The notes beneath the pieces are model-generated. The model did not search any database and was not told where the DNA came from. It saw only the letters and a program-made list of their open reading frames with translations. This document shows, in pieces, positions 10,952-23,122 of a DNA stretch of 64,000 nt (the first letter of the stretch is position 1; each line of letters starts with the position of its first letter). Position numbers and translations under genes: made by a program. The stretch is from Neodidymelliopsis sp. IMI 364377. Taxonomy: Eukaryota > Ascomycota > Dothideomycetes > Pleosporales > Didymellaceae. Location: assembly GCA_027946375.1 (NCBI GenBank), contig JAPEUT010000149.1:1-64000 (forward strand), read 5' to 3'.

Positions 10952-12422
10952 ATGCCCTGGAACCCGTGCCTCGTCTGCAAGGAAGAAACCACAAACTACT
11001 GCCAAGAATGCGCCCAGACAAACACTGACGGAACGCTCGCCAACGCACGCTTCTACTGCGACACCGACTGCCGAACGCAAGACGAGCTCGCCCACATCAA
11101 AGTACACATGACCCTCTACCGCGCCAGAGCCCCAAACATGGAGCGCGCCATCAAAGTCGGCAAAATCGCTCAACTGCTCTTCTACGCGTTCATGCAGAAT
11201 ACGTGGGCGTATGACATGGACCGTGTGCGTATCGTGCGCGATCAGGACCACGAGTTGGTAGATGTCGAAGTCACGGATGGTCCTGGCGTTGCGGCGGAGG
11301 CTGGGACTCCTTCGGCGTGTAGACGCTATGCAGGTGGTTGGCTGATTGAGTTTCCGACTGAGGCGTTTGGTGCGGTTGATGATGATGCCAAGATTGCGCT
11401 GCTGGCGGATCGGAATTCGATTTGGGGGTTTGTGGTTATGCATATGGCGGTTCAGGTGCTGTTTCAAGGTAAGTGGGAGTGTGAGGATGTGAGGTGTTTG
11501 GCAGTGCTAATGTGGTGTGGTAGATCTTGTGGAAGATGTACAGACTGATATCAAGGAAGTCGTACATTACCCTATCAGTAAAGCTACGCGCATTGTAAGC
11601 TCTCAAGGCTGTTTCGGATCTGACTCAAGACGACAAGACCAACTCTACCCCGACGTCGACCAGCGTGGCGACATCAAAGGCGTGTATGAGATCACACTCA
11701 AGTGCGGCACAAAAATCGCCCTGGACCTCGCAGGCGCACAGTGGAATCTCGATGGCTCAAACACCCACGCAGCTGTCATGACCTGGTCAGACTACTGCTC
11801 CCGCTGGGGCACCGCGATCAAATACCGCATCCCATTCCGCAGCCACCAACTCAAGCACGCAGCAAAAATGTCCACCTACCACCTCATCACCACCCAAACC
11901 CTAATCATGGAATGCATCCTCTACTTCAACATCTTCCTAACCAGCGGCTGCAAAGCCGAACTCACATTCACGCTACCCGACCTGCTCCTCCTGCCTTCCC
12001 AACACCAACAAGACGCCGAAGACCTTCTCCTCGCCAAAGTAACCGCATACCTCCAAAAACGCCCTTCTGACATCGATGCCGGAAACCCCCTCAATATCCT
12101 CTCTGCCTTCTCCCTCTCCCACCCTGAATTCCCGCTCCCTTCTCCAACCACCCCCCTCACGCAACGCACTCACCGCACCTCCCTCCCCCTCGACATCGGC
12201 AGCATGGCGAACTTCGACTGGAAGGCCCTAGGTCGCTTCATCCAGCAGCCTGGCTCGGAGGTCCCGTACAGGGAGAAGAAAGCAGCAGTGGTGTTGAAAA
12301 AGAAGAGGTCCGCGTGGAAAGAGCATGGAGAGTGGAAGGTGAGGTTTTTGGAGGACACAGTACCGGGGGTTAAGGTGAGGGCGGATTGTGTTAGTGAGAA
12401 TCCGGGATGGAAGCTTGGCTGA
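10952..12422 (+). CDS. MYND-type zinc-finger protein of unknown function
   Basis: Two exons, 10952..11468 and 11524..12422, giving 471 aa. The 55-bp intron has donor GTAAGT, branch GCTAAT and acceptor TAG, and joins in phase 1. The first 50 residues hold a MYND-like zinc cluster: CLVC at 6-9, CQEC at 18-21, further Cys at 36 and 40, then H47/H51. MYND fingers mediate protein contacts. The rest is a mixed globular domain with no family I recognise and no SET motifs, so it should not be called a methyltransferase. The start at 10952 follows a CCCACC context and puts the finger at the extreme N-terminus. A decayed minisatellite lies directly downstream. Confidence 0.75.
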
Positions 12423-12587
12423 GTTGTGGGTGGTGGTGGTAGTAATTTGCGGGAACATGGTCGTGGTGAAGGAAACTCTTGCACTAGAAATCCTACCAAC
12501 ACATGAATAGAAAACCCTGTCTACCAGGCAGAAACCCTATCGACACGTGACTATAAATCCTACTGCAGTAGAAAGTCTACCACGCTA

Positions 12588-12655
12588 AAAAGTCTACCGC
12601 AGTCAAAAGTCTACCGCAGTCAAAAGTCTACCGCAGTCAAAAGTCTACCGCAGTC
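12588..12655. repeat. Four perfect copies of a 17-bp tandem repeat
   Basis: The unit is AAAAGTCTACCGCAGTC, repeated head to tail at 12588, 12605, 12622 and 12639. Diverged copies carrying the same (T)CTACC / AAATCCTA words extend the array on both sides, from about 12485 to 12715. The gradient from perfect centre to eroded edges is typical of a minisatellite that expands internally and decays at its flanks. Confidence 0.9.
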
Positions 12656-12682
12656 AAAATCCCAGCGCGCTAAAAACTCTAT

Positions 12683-12709
12683 CGGTAGACTTTCTACTAC
12701 AGTCTACCG
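12683..12709. repeat. Inverted repeat at the edge of the 17-bp array
   Basis: CGGTAGACT and its exact reverse complement AGTCTACCG are separated by 9 bp, a 9-bp stem. One arm is the same word as in the direct repeats, so the hairpin arose from an inverted copy of the repeat core. The position, 260 bp past a stop codon, would allow a 3' UTR structure, but that is inference. Confidence 0.75.
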
Positions 12710-13596
12710 ACCTCATACCTCTACATCGCCTCGCTGATGCTGTAATTCACCAACCATCATCTTCCCAAAGAGTCTCGATGCAGTACATCTTGTGTAAATC
12801 GAAGCTGCGGTGGGAGCAGATGAATGAGAAATGAAACTGTAACGTACACCACGCAACATCTTACCATGGCTCTCGATGTCATCGCAGATTTAAGAGCTGT
12901 AATTGGGAATACGGGACGTACTATGCGTGAAACTGGAGACTGTAGCTGGTAGTATAGGTAGGTGTACTGAAGGACTTGGTTTGAGGATGCAGGCTGTGGG
13001 TGATGTGGCGATAGACGTGGTGTTGTTGCTGGGGCCGGGGAGGCGCGGTGTGCATGTTATCGTGGAAGGCTGAGAATGGTTGGTTGTATCTGCAGTGAAC
13101 GGGACAACCGTAGAGCATGTTGTAGAGATGTGAGTGGACTTGAACACGAGAAGCAGCTATAAAAGGTTCGACGGTGAAAGATGAGTTTGCGGCTCGTGGG
13201 CTGAAGTGCTATCGAGCACGGCTTATGCTGTGCGGTAGCTCCAAGTTTGGTAAGAGTCACGCGACAGACAAGGCTACTGCGCATATTAGTTCTACTCGGA
13301 ATTTGTAGCAGCGACTGGTTTGCCCTGTAACAGCAGCTGACAGCTTCAGTAATGCTTATCATTTTTATCCGGCTATGTTCACGCCTCTTGTTTGTTCCAG
13401 CCTTGTCGACGCAACACTTGGCTGCAGGATGTCAGCCTTCGCTTCCTTCTCTCACCAAACACCTTCCCTCTCGACATCACCACACCAAACTGTTTCGTCT
13501 TACGCAGATGAATTCTGAGCGTCTGCGTTTCTAGCGATTTTCTTGCAGACTTCGGACATACTCTACCACATTTTTTCCCGCTGTATTGTCTTCATC

Positions 13597-15767
13597 ATGG
13601 ACCGCGAGGCTGAATCTGGGCATGAGATGACCGAAGCTACGTCTGTAAACCTACCCACGAACGCCGTTCTTCTTCTGACCTTTACAGGGAAAACAGCATG
13701 GATGTTGCGCTCCTGAACAGCGAGGAGCAAGACAGGACGCAGGCTACGCCCAAGCGACGCGGCTCGAAGTTCCGTCACTGGCTGCGACAAGCACGATTGC
13801 AACTGCTGCTTTTCGACTTCCTTCGATTCAAGTCTTCGGTATTTGGGATAGAACGTCGCAAGATTGCAATATACCACAGCCGGCGTATGGCAGCCTTACA
13901 CGCGCTATTCCACTTAATTCCTGTGAGCGGAGCGATAACACTGTTAGCCCTACACTGGACGCGCTACTGGGCAGGTTATACCCCCCCTGACTCTACCTCT
14001 CTGCAGTTCGTGGCAAAGTTACATGAGCTGCTCATGCAGTTCTCGATCGTCGAAGTCACGCTTTGCGTAGTCCGCACTGAAGCGGTACATGGCTTTGTGC
14101 CATTGGGTTTGCTCTCTGGGGCTGTTCAAACGACACAATTATCCTACCTGTGGTCTCTTGACTTTCTGTCCGTCATCACATCATCTGCACTTCGAGGATG
14201 GCGTAAGGTCATGTTTATTGTCGTTGTTCCTGCCTTAATCGCATTGACAACACTTGTCGGTCCGTCTAGCGCGGTCCTCATGATCCCTCGTCCTGGAAGT
14301 TCAGACGTAACCAGGGTAGTGACTCGTTTTCTGAATCAATCTATGGACTCTTTGTACCCCTCGTACTTGGACAAGTCTCACGGTCTCACCTGGTAGTAAC
14401 CAATCTCTCCTCTCTCTCGTGGCGCTCATGACTAACGCATGTGTAGGGACTTTCCCAGCTTCAATAGTACCATGCAAACGTCACAGAGGCCCGATAGTGA
14501 CTTCGAGGATTTTCCCGAGGGTCCACAGTTGTTCTCCCTTTTGACACAAGGAGTGGACGGAGACTCTCGAATCTTGCGCTTCTCCATCAACTTCGACTCT
14601 GGCTCGACAGATCCAGCAAACGCGACCATGCCCACACGGTGGAGCTCAGATAGTTTTTGGCGTATAGTCAGAAATGACTTGCGTAGTATGCCGATAGCCA
14701 TTAAGAATGGCAGTATTGGAGTTGAAGTAGCACACCCGGTAGTAGGAACTCAATGCAAGTACTCTTTCGGACGGAAGAAGCGTCTGGAACCTGGAACCGA
14801 TCTCTCCTATTACCATGACGACAAAACAACAGGGGGTTCTCTTGCAAATCTTAGTACACTTGCCAAACTTGCTCCTGGATCTAGCGAGTATAACAAGCAA
14901 AGAAACATCCAGTCCTTCGCACCACTGTACATGGCCTCACCTGAACCGGGATCGCATTCGATGATCGTGGTCCTTTTCGAGTTTTATCCTTCAGGCGCCA
15001 ACGCAACGTTGTCATCGCTATCTCGATATGTTGAGCAAGAGGCTTCCCAGGATGAAAACCGACGTCTTACCGTCAGCATATGTACTGTGTCCGCATACTG
15101 GAACTTTGGGGAAGTCCTGTCGCTTCTGCCTGGCGGGCCATATGTTGTGCAGACGGGTCCTCGTTCCATGTCCATTCCCAACAAGCCACGACCCATTACT
15201 TTGAACCTTACCGGAGTCGATGAACTGGAAGGGGCCAATTTCCAAGGCCGGGCATATGCCGCGAATCCAAACAAGAACGCTCAGCTTTCTATTATCTTCG
15301 CCACCGTCATAGCTAATATGAACACTTCACTTGTGTTTCCTGACCCCGCTGGAGGTCTAAACAGGGAGAGAGCCCCGGACCGCGACTCGAGCAACTCAAC
15401 AGAGCTCACATACACGTTCACCAGATGGGGCTACGGTTACAACACATGGAGTACCTCGATCCAACTATCCATCGCAGTCATAACCGCCTACTGCATCGTC
15501 ACCCTTGCCTACATATCATACATACTAACCACGGGCTCAACATCAACTGCATGGAACTCGGCCATCGAGCTCGTGGCTCTTGCTCTGCAATCACGAAAAC
15601 CAGACTGCCTAGGCCACGTCGGCGTGGGGCTAGACTCGCTGGAGACGTTCAAGGAGGGCGTGGGGATACGCGTTAACAATGATAATGAGCTCGAACTTGT
15701 GTTTGCACATGATAGGGAATTTGTGGCGGGTAATCTGAGGAAGATTGAGCGGAATAAAGAGTACTGA
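13597..15767 (+). CDS. Unrecognised integral membrane protein with large ectodomain
   Basis: Proposed exons are 13597..13640, 13688..14392 and 14447..15767, giving 689 aa. The second intron (54 bp, donor GTAGTA, branch GACTAAC, acceptor TAG) is well supported. The first (47 bp, donor GTCTGT, acceptor CAG) is weaker; without it the protein could start at the ATG at 13698 (residue 19). Hydrophobic segments lie near residues 75-95, 140-165 and 180-205. A roughly 400-residue middle part follows with at least seven N-glycosylation sequons, then one C-terminal membrane segment (about residues 580-605) and a short acidic cytosolic tail. This N-terminal bundle, ectodomain and C-terminal helix layout recurs in large families of uncharacterised fungal membrane proteins. 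I cannot name a function. Confidence 0.7.
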
Positions 15768-16270
15768 GATGACCGTTGTTTACGGATTTTTCGCATAGTA
15801 GGCTTTTTAACTCGCAACTGGGTTGATGACAGACTTCACGGGCACGAGATGAAACCTTGCAGGCAAGGGTATGAGAGCTTACTTAGACGATTTACGACTG
15901 CTCCTTTATTGTCTCATGCCGAAAATGCCAACCTCTCGCTTCAACGACCAGTTTGATCGGCTAGTTGCGCCCTCCATGCGTCGAGCGATTGAGCAGCAAT
16001 TGACCATGTACAACACAGCACACCTTCCCACCCTCCACCTCTTTCCCTTCAGCTCGTGAGATCCCGTTAGCGCCTGATTCGACGCCAGCACAGTCTGCCT
16101 TGCTGTACGAGATAGGGGTCACGGATCAGATCGATTTCTTGTGGAAAGGCTGCACGTTCGCTTATCACGAGACAATGGATACTTGATCTGAAATAGTTGT
16201 ATTGGGTATCAAAGGTCGAGCTGCAAACTATTTACTACTATTATATTGCCGGACAAATGCTTGAGTTCAC
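15768..16270. other. Short convergent intergenic region
   Basis: This lies between the stop of the membrane-protein gene (plus) and the stop of RSE1 (minus). I see nothing beyond presumed 3' untranslated sequence. Confidence 0.5.
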
Positions 16271-19200
16271 TTAAAAGGCATAGAGACCTCTCATGTTCCA
16301 GATGGCTTCATCGATCATGCCGGGTGTCCATTCGGCACCGGTCAGCTGTGCAGCGATGCTCTCACGCTTGTCTCTCGACAATACTAGGAAGCGCTCAATG
16401 AGGTCACCATCAATTGTACTCTTGACAGGAGCAAAGTAGCTGCGGAAGGCTAGATGGTCACGGCCTGAAAGTGGCTGGTCGTCTGACCTAAGCTGCAACT
16501 CGAGCTGCTGGAACATCTTGTGCTGTCGTCGGGACGTGAAGGGGATGAGAGCGCCAAGAGTGCCTTGCAGACCAGCCCAAAAGATGATGCGTTCACCGCC
16601 GGACAGGAGAATAGTCTTTTGTATAGACACAGGGATGTCGTTGGCGAAGTAGTGTGTGACCAGATCCAGACGGTTTGCTGTGCCACCGAGGTAGCTCTTA
16701 TCAACAAGTAAGTCAGAGCCATCAGGCGACTCGTCAGAAGACTCGGAGACCTTCTGTGGGCAGCGCACAAGCCAGATGTTACCAAACTTGTCGCCACCAA
16801 CAGTGGTGTCGTAGTCGAGCATCTCAGAGGCAGATGTGTGTCTGGAAACTGTGTCATCGACGAATGGAATCAATCGATTGGGGTGAACCTGGTCCTTGTG
16901 GACAACATATGTCACAGACTCGACCTGATCAGAGACAACCAAACGACTGCCCTGAGTCTTGATGTCCGTGACACGTGTGCTTACACAGTTCGAGGCCTGT
17001 GCCTTTCGAAGAAGCGAGCGCATACCGCAGTCGTACAGGCAGAGGTTGCGCCCGACACCAGCGATGAGCTTGCCCTTGAAAGCAAGCAAAGCCAGCGGAG
17101 GCTCGCTCACATCTGTCTCGTGGAACAACTCAAGCTCGCGACCTGTAGGAGATATCTTGTAGATCTGTATGGATGCACCGGAGAATTTGTATGGTGTGAA
17201 AGTCAGGTCCTTTGCGGTACCGACGGCAAGGAAAGCATCCTCGCCACGACTTTCGAAGTACACCAAGGCAGCGCTAACAAGCGACTGGTTTGAAGGAAGG
17301 TCCACTGTGTGCGTGACAGCCTTCTCAGTTACAGGGTCAACAACCTGAATACAGGAAGCCCAATGGCCTTGCACTCGTGGGTAGCCGAACTCGACAGCCG
17401 GCAGTTCGTCGCCCTCAGTCTCGCCGTTAGCGCCATCAACGTCCATGTCACCATCGGTGCCATTCTCGGTCTTGACACCGTTCTCTTTCTTCAACTTAGC
17501 TTCTTGAATGAGGTTTTGCCTTGTGGTGTCGTTGAGAGTGTTGTTCTCGCTCTGGATAACATAGAAGACACCTTGATCATGGTGACCGACCATCTTCCTT
17601 GGCGTGTACTTCAAAGGTATCGTTTCATAAGTCGTGTTGTCGGTCAAGTCGTTAAAGGTAAAGATTCTATGAACAGTCAGTCTTTGCTTCACGAATCGTG
17701 AGGTATTCGTTGAGAGAAAGGTAAGACTGCGTTTCAGCAGGAACAATTGGAATAAAGTTGTGCCCACACGGTTGTTAAGGGGTACATGTATCATCACTGC
17801 AGTCATGGAGGGAAAGGATGAGGTTTGCTCACCGTAGTTCAGCGGCGCTCACGCAAATGATACCCTTGAACTGTGTGCCTTCGAAGTTCCAGGCGGACTT
17901 GAAGGGGATGTAGTTCAACGGCGTCAATTGCAGAACGCCAGTCCGTGGATGAGTGTAACCAAGCCATGGTCTTGAAGTCATGGCAATAATGGCAGGCTCA
18001 TCAGCGACAGTAACCTTGGCAAACTTGATGGGTTCAGGGCCAAGGAAGCGTCTGCGTGTGTCTCCAATGTCGCCAGTCATTTCGTCCAAGACAGAGCGAA
18101 TGTACACTCCACTTCGTAGACCAATGTGAAGATACTGGCTGTATCCGCGCGGTGATTTGTCTGCCATCATGTTGATGGTGAGGTCGCTCGGTGGGGATGT
18201 AAGAGCCTGAACAGAGATGCTACGCAGGATGTTGCCCTCCATATCTGGGCTCAAGTTGAAGATCCTCACGGTTTGGTCGCTGCAGCCGACCGCCATGAAG
18301 AATGCTCGTACACTGCCTTCAGGCACGTCCGGCATGGTCAGACAGTTGATAGTGCTGTCCAAAGCAATCTCTTCCTCGGCCATTGCAAGCGATCCGTCGG
18401 AATCGCACTCGAAGTAAAGGATCTGTCCTGAGCTGAGTGCGATGGCAACCTGGCGGTTGTTGGTGGCGCAAGCAACGATGGTCCTGTGCGCCGGTGGTTG
18501 CCAGTCAGTCAAGCTGGCATGTGTGGCGTTGGCATCGTCGTTGGGGAACGAGATGCCTTGGATATGGCGGATACCCTTGGGATGGATTTGGATGATGCAG
18601 TCCTCTCCAAACTGCTGCACGCCGAGTGTGTTGGTGTCAGGCAAAAAGCCAGTATTTGCTGCTTCTTCGACATCGTCACCAATCTTCAGTACGAGCGTTC
18701 TGCTGTGCAGGCACAGGACGATGAGTGTGTCGTTCTCGTCCTCAGACGTCAACTTCGTTGTCCAGACATCGGAAGCGTTCTGTGGTAGCGGCGACTCGAT
18801 AAGGTCAAGTACTTCCAACGCATTTCGTGTTGTGCGGAATGTGCTTCGTCCACCGGCGCCGTTGATGGTGTAGATCTGAGGAGCATCCTCAAGTGCAGGG
18901 TTGGCAACCTCCATTCCCATAATCGGGTTCAAACTCGGAATGGTCTCGACAGGAGTCAAGTTCGTCAGGGCTCGTGGTTTGAAAAAGGGAGGTGCGAAGG
19001 CTGCATGAGGGTCCAATGGGAACTGACTGCTGTCGAAGAGAGGATCATCTGTCTCATCTCCCAACGACTCCAGTTCGTACAAGATCCTGTCACCAGACTC
19101 GCAGGCTGCATAGACGAAACCTGCTCTCAAGATGCAAATGCTGGTCGCAACTGGGATCGTGTCAAAGTACTTGATCTTGATCTTGTCAACGACGCCTTCA

Positions 19201-20298
19201 GTAGCTTCCACGGTAAGCTTGAACAAGTCGCCGTCGTCGGTCTGAAGCAAGTAGAAAAAATCGCCGCCTTTGAGCGAGTACAATGTACCGGCAACGATGG
19301 TTCGCTTGCGGTTTGGGTCTTCTGTAGCGCCCTCTCGGCGAGGGATCGCCAATCGATGGACACTCGACTTGTTGTTGAAGATACGTCGGTAGGTGATGCT
19401 GTCTTCTCCACAAACGAGGACTCCACTTGGTGCGTTGGGGCCTCCTGGGACACGGAAGAGTGTGTTCGCGGTGCGGTCCACGGGCTCTGCCCACTTACGC
19501 ACGATGTGGTTCAGACCGAGATCGAGCTCGTAGTAGACTAGCTCCTTTTTGATTTCATCATAGGCCTCGCCAGTGGGATCAGACTCGGACGCAGAATAGT
19601 CAATCTCCAAAGTAGCAAACATTGGATTGTCATATCCAACGTCAAGCCCAATGAGACAGAAGACTAGTGTCTGTGGCTTGTGCGCTTCAAGAGGCGAGGA
19701 GATGGCAATGTCTGTCTGACCGCTGCGGGTGAGGATGTAGACCAGCTTGTTCTTCTCCGTTGATGCGACCATGATGGCGCGCCCTTTCGGGTCGGCCGCC
19801 AGGTACTCGCCGGGTACAACACGCCGTATTCCAGACTTGCCGTACGTCTCGAAGTGCACTGTCTTGAATGTGTGCTCGTCTGGCACGTACTCATAGGTGA
19901 CTAATCGACCTGAGTCGGTGGTGATGACAATGTGGTCTGTTTCGTCAGCCTGGGTTCTCAGATGTCTTCAAGTTCCAGTCCGCCGCGGGCTCGGGGGGCT
20001 GCTTTCGAAAATCACTAAACTGGCTTATAGCGTGTAGAGAAGGATTGAACGTACCTTTTGTGCCGCCCGCAACCCTGAACTTGGCGATGCGACGTACAAT
20101 GCCAAAGACATCCTGAGAGTAGATTTCCTGGAAGCCCTTCTGCCGCCGCGAGACCTCAAGAATGGCCAGGCGCGAGCCGTTGGCTGTGAGAATCTGCTGC
20201 TTGCCGTTTCCGAGGAAGTCACCAGAAATGGCGTCCTGCGTGGCCGACGGCTGCTTGACCGTCAAGGCGTACAGGGACATGGAGGAAAAGGTCGTCAT
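16271..20298 (-). CDS. RSE1: Pre-mRNA-splicing factor RSE1 (SF3b130 / SF3B3)
   Basis: Three exons, complement(20055..20298), complement(17833..19936) and complement(16271..17666), giving 1247 aa; the family is usually about 1200. Introns are 118 bp (donor GTACGT, branch CTGAC, acceptor CAG) and 166 bp (donor GTGAGC, acceptor TAG), in phases 1 and 2. The protein is a three-beta-propeller, DDB1/CPSF-A-like scaffold of the U2 snRNP SF3b complex and helps recognise the branch site. The N-terminus SLYALTVKQ and the ISGDFLGNGKQQ stretch match Rse1 rather than DDB1 or Cft1, and the last 300 residues are the CPSF-A region. I chose the ATG at 20298; an ATG seven residues further in (20280, MSLYALTV) is equally possible. 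It is divergent from SDA1. Confidence 0.92.
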
Positions 20299-20628
20299 GA
20301 TGGGCAACGGCGGGCGCTGGCCCAGGCACTACGCGACGCGTCGAGGTATAGCAAGCGCGTGTATACTGCCGTCAAAATGCGATTAAACAAAAATGACGCC
20401 GGTATACAGGAAAGGAAATGCGCTGACAATTGGATGAAGTGGGATGGAGCTGTCGAGGGCTAGAAAGAATTCGACGAGTTAAGCTCCTGGTCCAAGCTCC
20501 CGTCGGCGGTTGTGTTTGGCCGACGTGGTGGGTGGAGGCGGCTCCATAAAAAAAGATTCCCTCGAAGTCGCGGGTCGCAGTTGGGTACACGGGCAACCTT
20601 CACAGCCCTCCACACATAACATACCAAC
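20299..20628. promoter_or_regulatory. Bidirectional promoter, RSE1 / SDA1
   Basis: Only about 330 bp separate the start codons of a splicing factor and a ribosome-biogenesis factor transcribed in opposite directions, so regulatory sequence must be shared. I see no clear TATA box. A plus-strand run of seven A lies at about 20548-20554. Confidence 0.5.
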
Positions 20629-22924
20629 ATGAAGCGCAAGGTTGGCGCTCTCGAAAAGATCGAGGCGGATCATGCCGCTCTCCGATTCAAGATCAAGCGT
20701 GACCCTCAGAGCTACCGCGACGATTTCAACAACCAGTGGCAGCAGTACGAGACACTGCGCGACCTTTTCCTGCAGAGTCCCTCCACCCAGGGCACAGGTC
20801 TTGCAGATCTGAAGGACTTGATTGAATTCGTCTCCCACGTTTCCGATCTGTACCCTGATCTCACTGCGCAATTTCCCGAGGATCTCCAGCAGATTCTCCT
20901 CCAGCACCACGAAGTGCTCGAGTATGAGCTGCGCGACAAGATCGTCGGCAGTCTGTGTCTCCTGCGCAACAAGGATGTCATAGGCTCTGTGATCCTCCTC
21001 AACACCCTCTTCCCCGTCCTCATTGCTACTCCAAGCAAGTCGCTCCGCCAGCTCCTCTTCACCAAGATCCTCTCCGACCTGCGCTCCTCGAACGTCAAGA
21101 CCACAAACCACAAGCTCAATCGCACGATACAAACCGTTCTCTACAACCTGCTGGAGTCGGACAAGGAGTCGCCAAAGGGTATCTGGGCAGTCAAGATTAC
21201 ACGAGAGCTGTGGAAGAAGCAAATATGGACCGATGCACGCGCTGTCGAGGTCATGCGTCTGGCCGCTCTGAGCGAAAACGAAAAGGTCATTGCAGGAGGA
21301 GTGCGCTTCTTCCTCGGTGGTGACAAGGAGCGTGAGGAGGCGGCAGAGGAGAGCAGTGACGATGACAACGATATCGACATGGCCAAGCTACGACACCAGG
21401 CCGGCATCAACAAGAAGACGAAGAAGAAGGGCCGCGACTTGAAGAAGGCTGCTGCCACAGTGAAGAAGAAGGAGAAGAAGAAGAACGCACCCCACCCACT
21501 CAACTTCTCCGCGCTCCACCTTCTGCACGATCCCCAGGGCTTTGCTGAGTCCCTCTTCTCCAAGCACGTTCAGAACACCAAGTCAAAGCTCCAGCTCGAG
21601 ACAAGGCTTCTGGTCTTGCAGCTGGTGTCGCGACTTGTCGGTCTGCACAAGCTCACAGTTTTGTCTCTCTACTCGTACTTCCTCAAGCATCTCACCCCTC
21701 GACAAGCCTCGGTAACCAGCTACCTTGCCTGTCTCGCGCAAGCAACGCACAGCTACGTACCACCAGATGTCCTCGAGCCGCTCGTTCAAAAGATTGCCAA
21801 TGAATTCGTTTCGGAAGCTTCGGCATCAGAAGTCGCGGCCGCTGGTCTTAACGCTATCCGTGAGATCTGTGTCCGTCAACCTCTCGCAATGACCGACACT
21901 CTGCTGCAAGACCTAGTCATGGTATGTTCTCTACTCTATTTATACAGTCAGCATCACTAACACCTCACAGTACCGCAAATCCAAGGACAAGGGTACCATG
22001 ATGGCCGCTAAAGGTCTTCTCTCTCTTTACCGCGAAGTTGGAGCCGAGCTTCTCCACAAGCGTGACCGCGGCAAGGACGCCGCAATGGGAATCCGCTCCG
22101 GTACCATCAAAGAGCAGCGTTACGGCGAAGAAGCCGCTGGCGGCATCGAAGGTATCGAGCTTCTCGAGGCCTGGAAGGAGTCAGAGCGCCGCAAGAAGCG
22201 CGAAGCTGCTGGTCTGGACCCTGACGGCACAGATGGCGACTCGCAGCTCGACGAGGCCGAGGACTGGAAGAAGTGGGAGCTCGAGAGCGATTCGGACAGC
22301 GACGAGGAAGGCTGGATCAACGTCGAAAGCGATGGAGAAGACATCAATATCAGCGACAGTGAAGACGAGAAAGACAAGCCCTCCAGAGCCAAGAAAGCAA
22401 AACTCGACACCACCGACTCAGCCCCCACGCCTGCAGACGGCACAAAGAGCGCCGAGCCAGAAACAAAGAGCATCTCTAAGCTTCTCACAACCACCATCCT
22501 CACCCCCGCCGATCTCAAACAGCTCAAAGCCCTACAAGACGCTTCGGCAGTCAACGCGCACCTGCCTTCGCACAAGCGCATGGCAGCCCTGGCAGCCCGC
22601 CACGCCGACGAAGCCATCACAGCCGAGACGATCGAGGCGGCTGCGTCGCTAGGCAAGAAGAACACCAAGGAGGAGAAGATCGCCATGGCCAAGGCCGACC
22701 GCGAGACGAACCACCAGTCGACGACTGCGAAGAGGAAGGCGAAGAAGGAGGCCGAGGGCAAGAGTACCACCAACAAGGAGAAGGCGCGCAAGAAGAACTT
22801 CTTGATGACGCTGGGTAAGGCGAAGAGTAAGAATAAGAGGAGTTTGACAGATGTGAAGAGGACGCTGCAGGGGCATATTGATAGGAGTAAGAGGGGTGGG
22901 AAACGCGGAAACAAGGGTCATTAG
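20629..22924 (+). CDS. SDA1: SDA1, 60S ribosomal subunit maturation and export factor
   Basis: Two exons, 20629..21921 and 21971..22924, giving 748 aa, near the usual family size. The 49-bp intron (donor GTATGT, branch CACTAAC, acceptor CAG) joins in phase 0 between VM and YRKSK. Sda1 is a nuclear protein on pre-60S particles needed for subunit export and for passage through Start. The N-terminal half is helical repeat-like (NUC130/3NT region, residues about 60-115). Lys-rich nuclear-signal runs lie near 262-290. A Ser/Asp/Glu-rich acidic block (about 525-560) precedes a strongly basic C-terminus ending KRGGKRGNKGH. The start follows the context CCAACATG. Confidence 0.94.
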
Positions 22925-23122
22925 AGGCTTTTGGTGGGAAGTGTGTGATGAGAGGAGAGGTAGTCAAAGTTATGATACCCGAATAGACGTTGATGAACGA
23001 GTATGCTGGTCTTGCTATGAAGAACACGTGCTTACATTGTGTTATGGGTCTGACTACGGTGAGGATACATCATCACTCAATCACACTGCTCCTGTCATCC
23101 AACCCTGTGAGTTTCACCGCTT

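Larger units (their letters stand above)
12423..13596. other. Intergenic region with decayed minisatellite
   Basis: The first 300 bp hold the 17-bp repeat array and inverted repeat listed separately. From 12720 to 13596 I see no supportable gene; the minus-strand frames at 12890-13362 are low-complexity Ser/Thr/His-rich and have no family resemblance. Confidence 0.5.

Noticed and set aside
22120..22914. 264-codon minus-strand frame, Ser/Leu-rich
   Set aside because: It is antisense to the acidic and basic tail of SDA1; the composition is explained by that.
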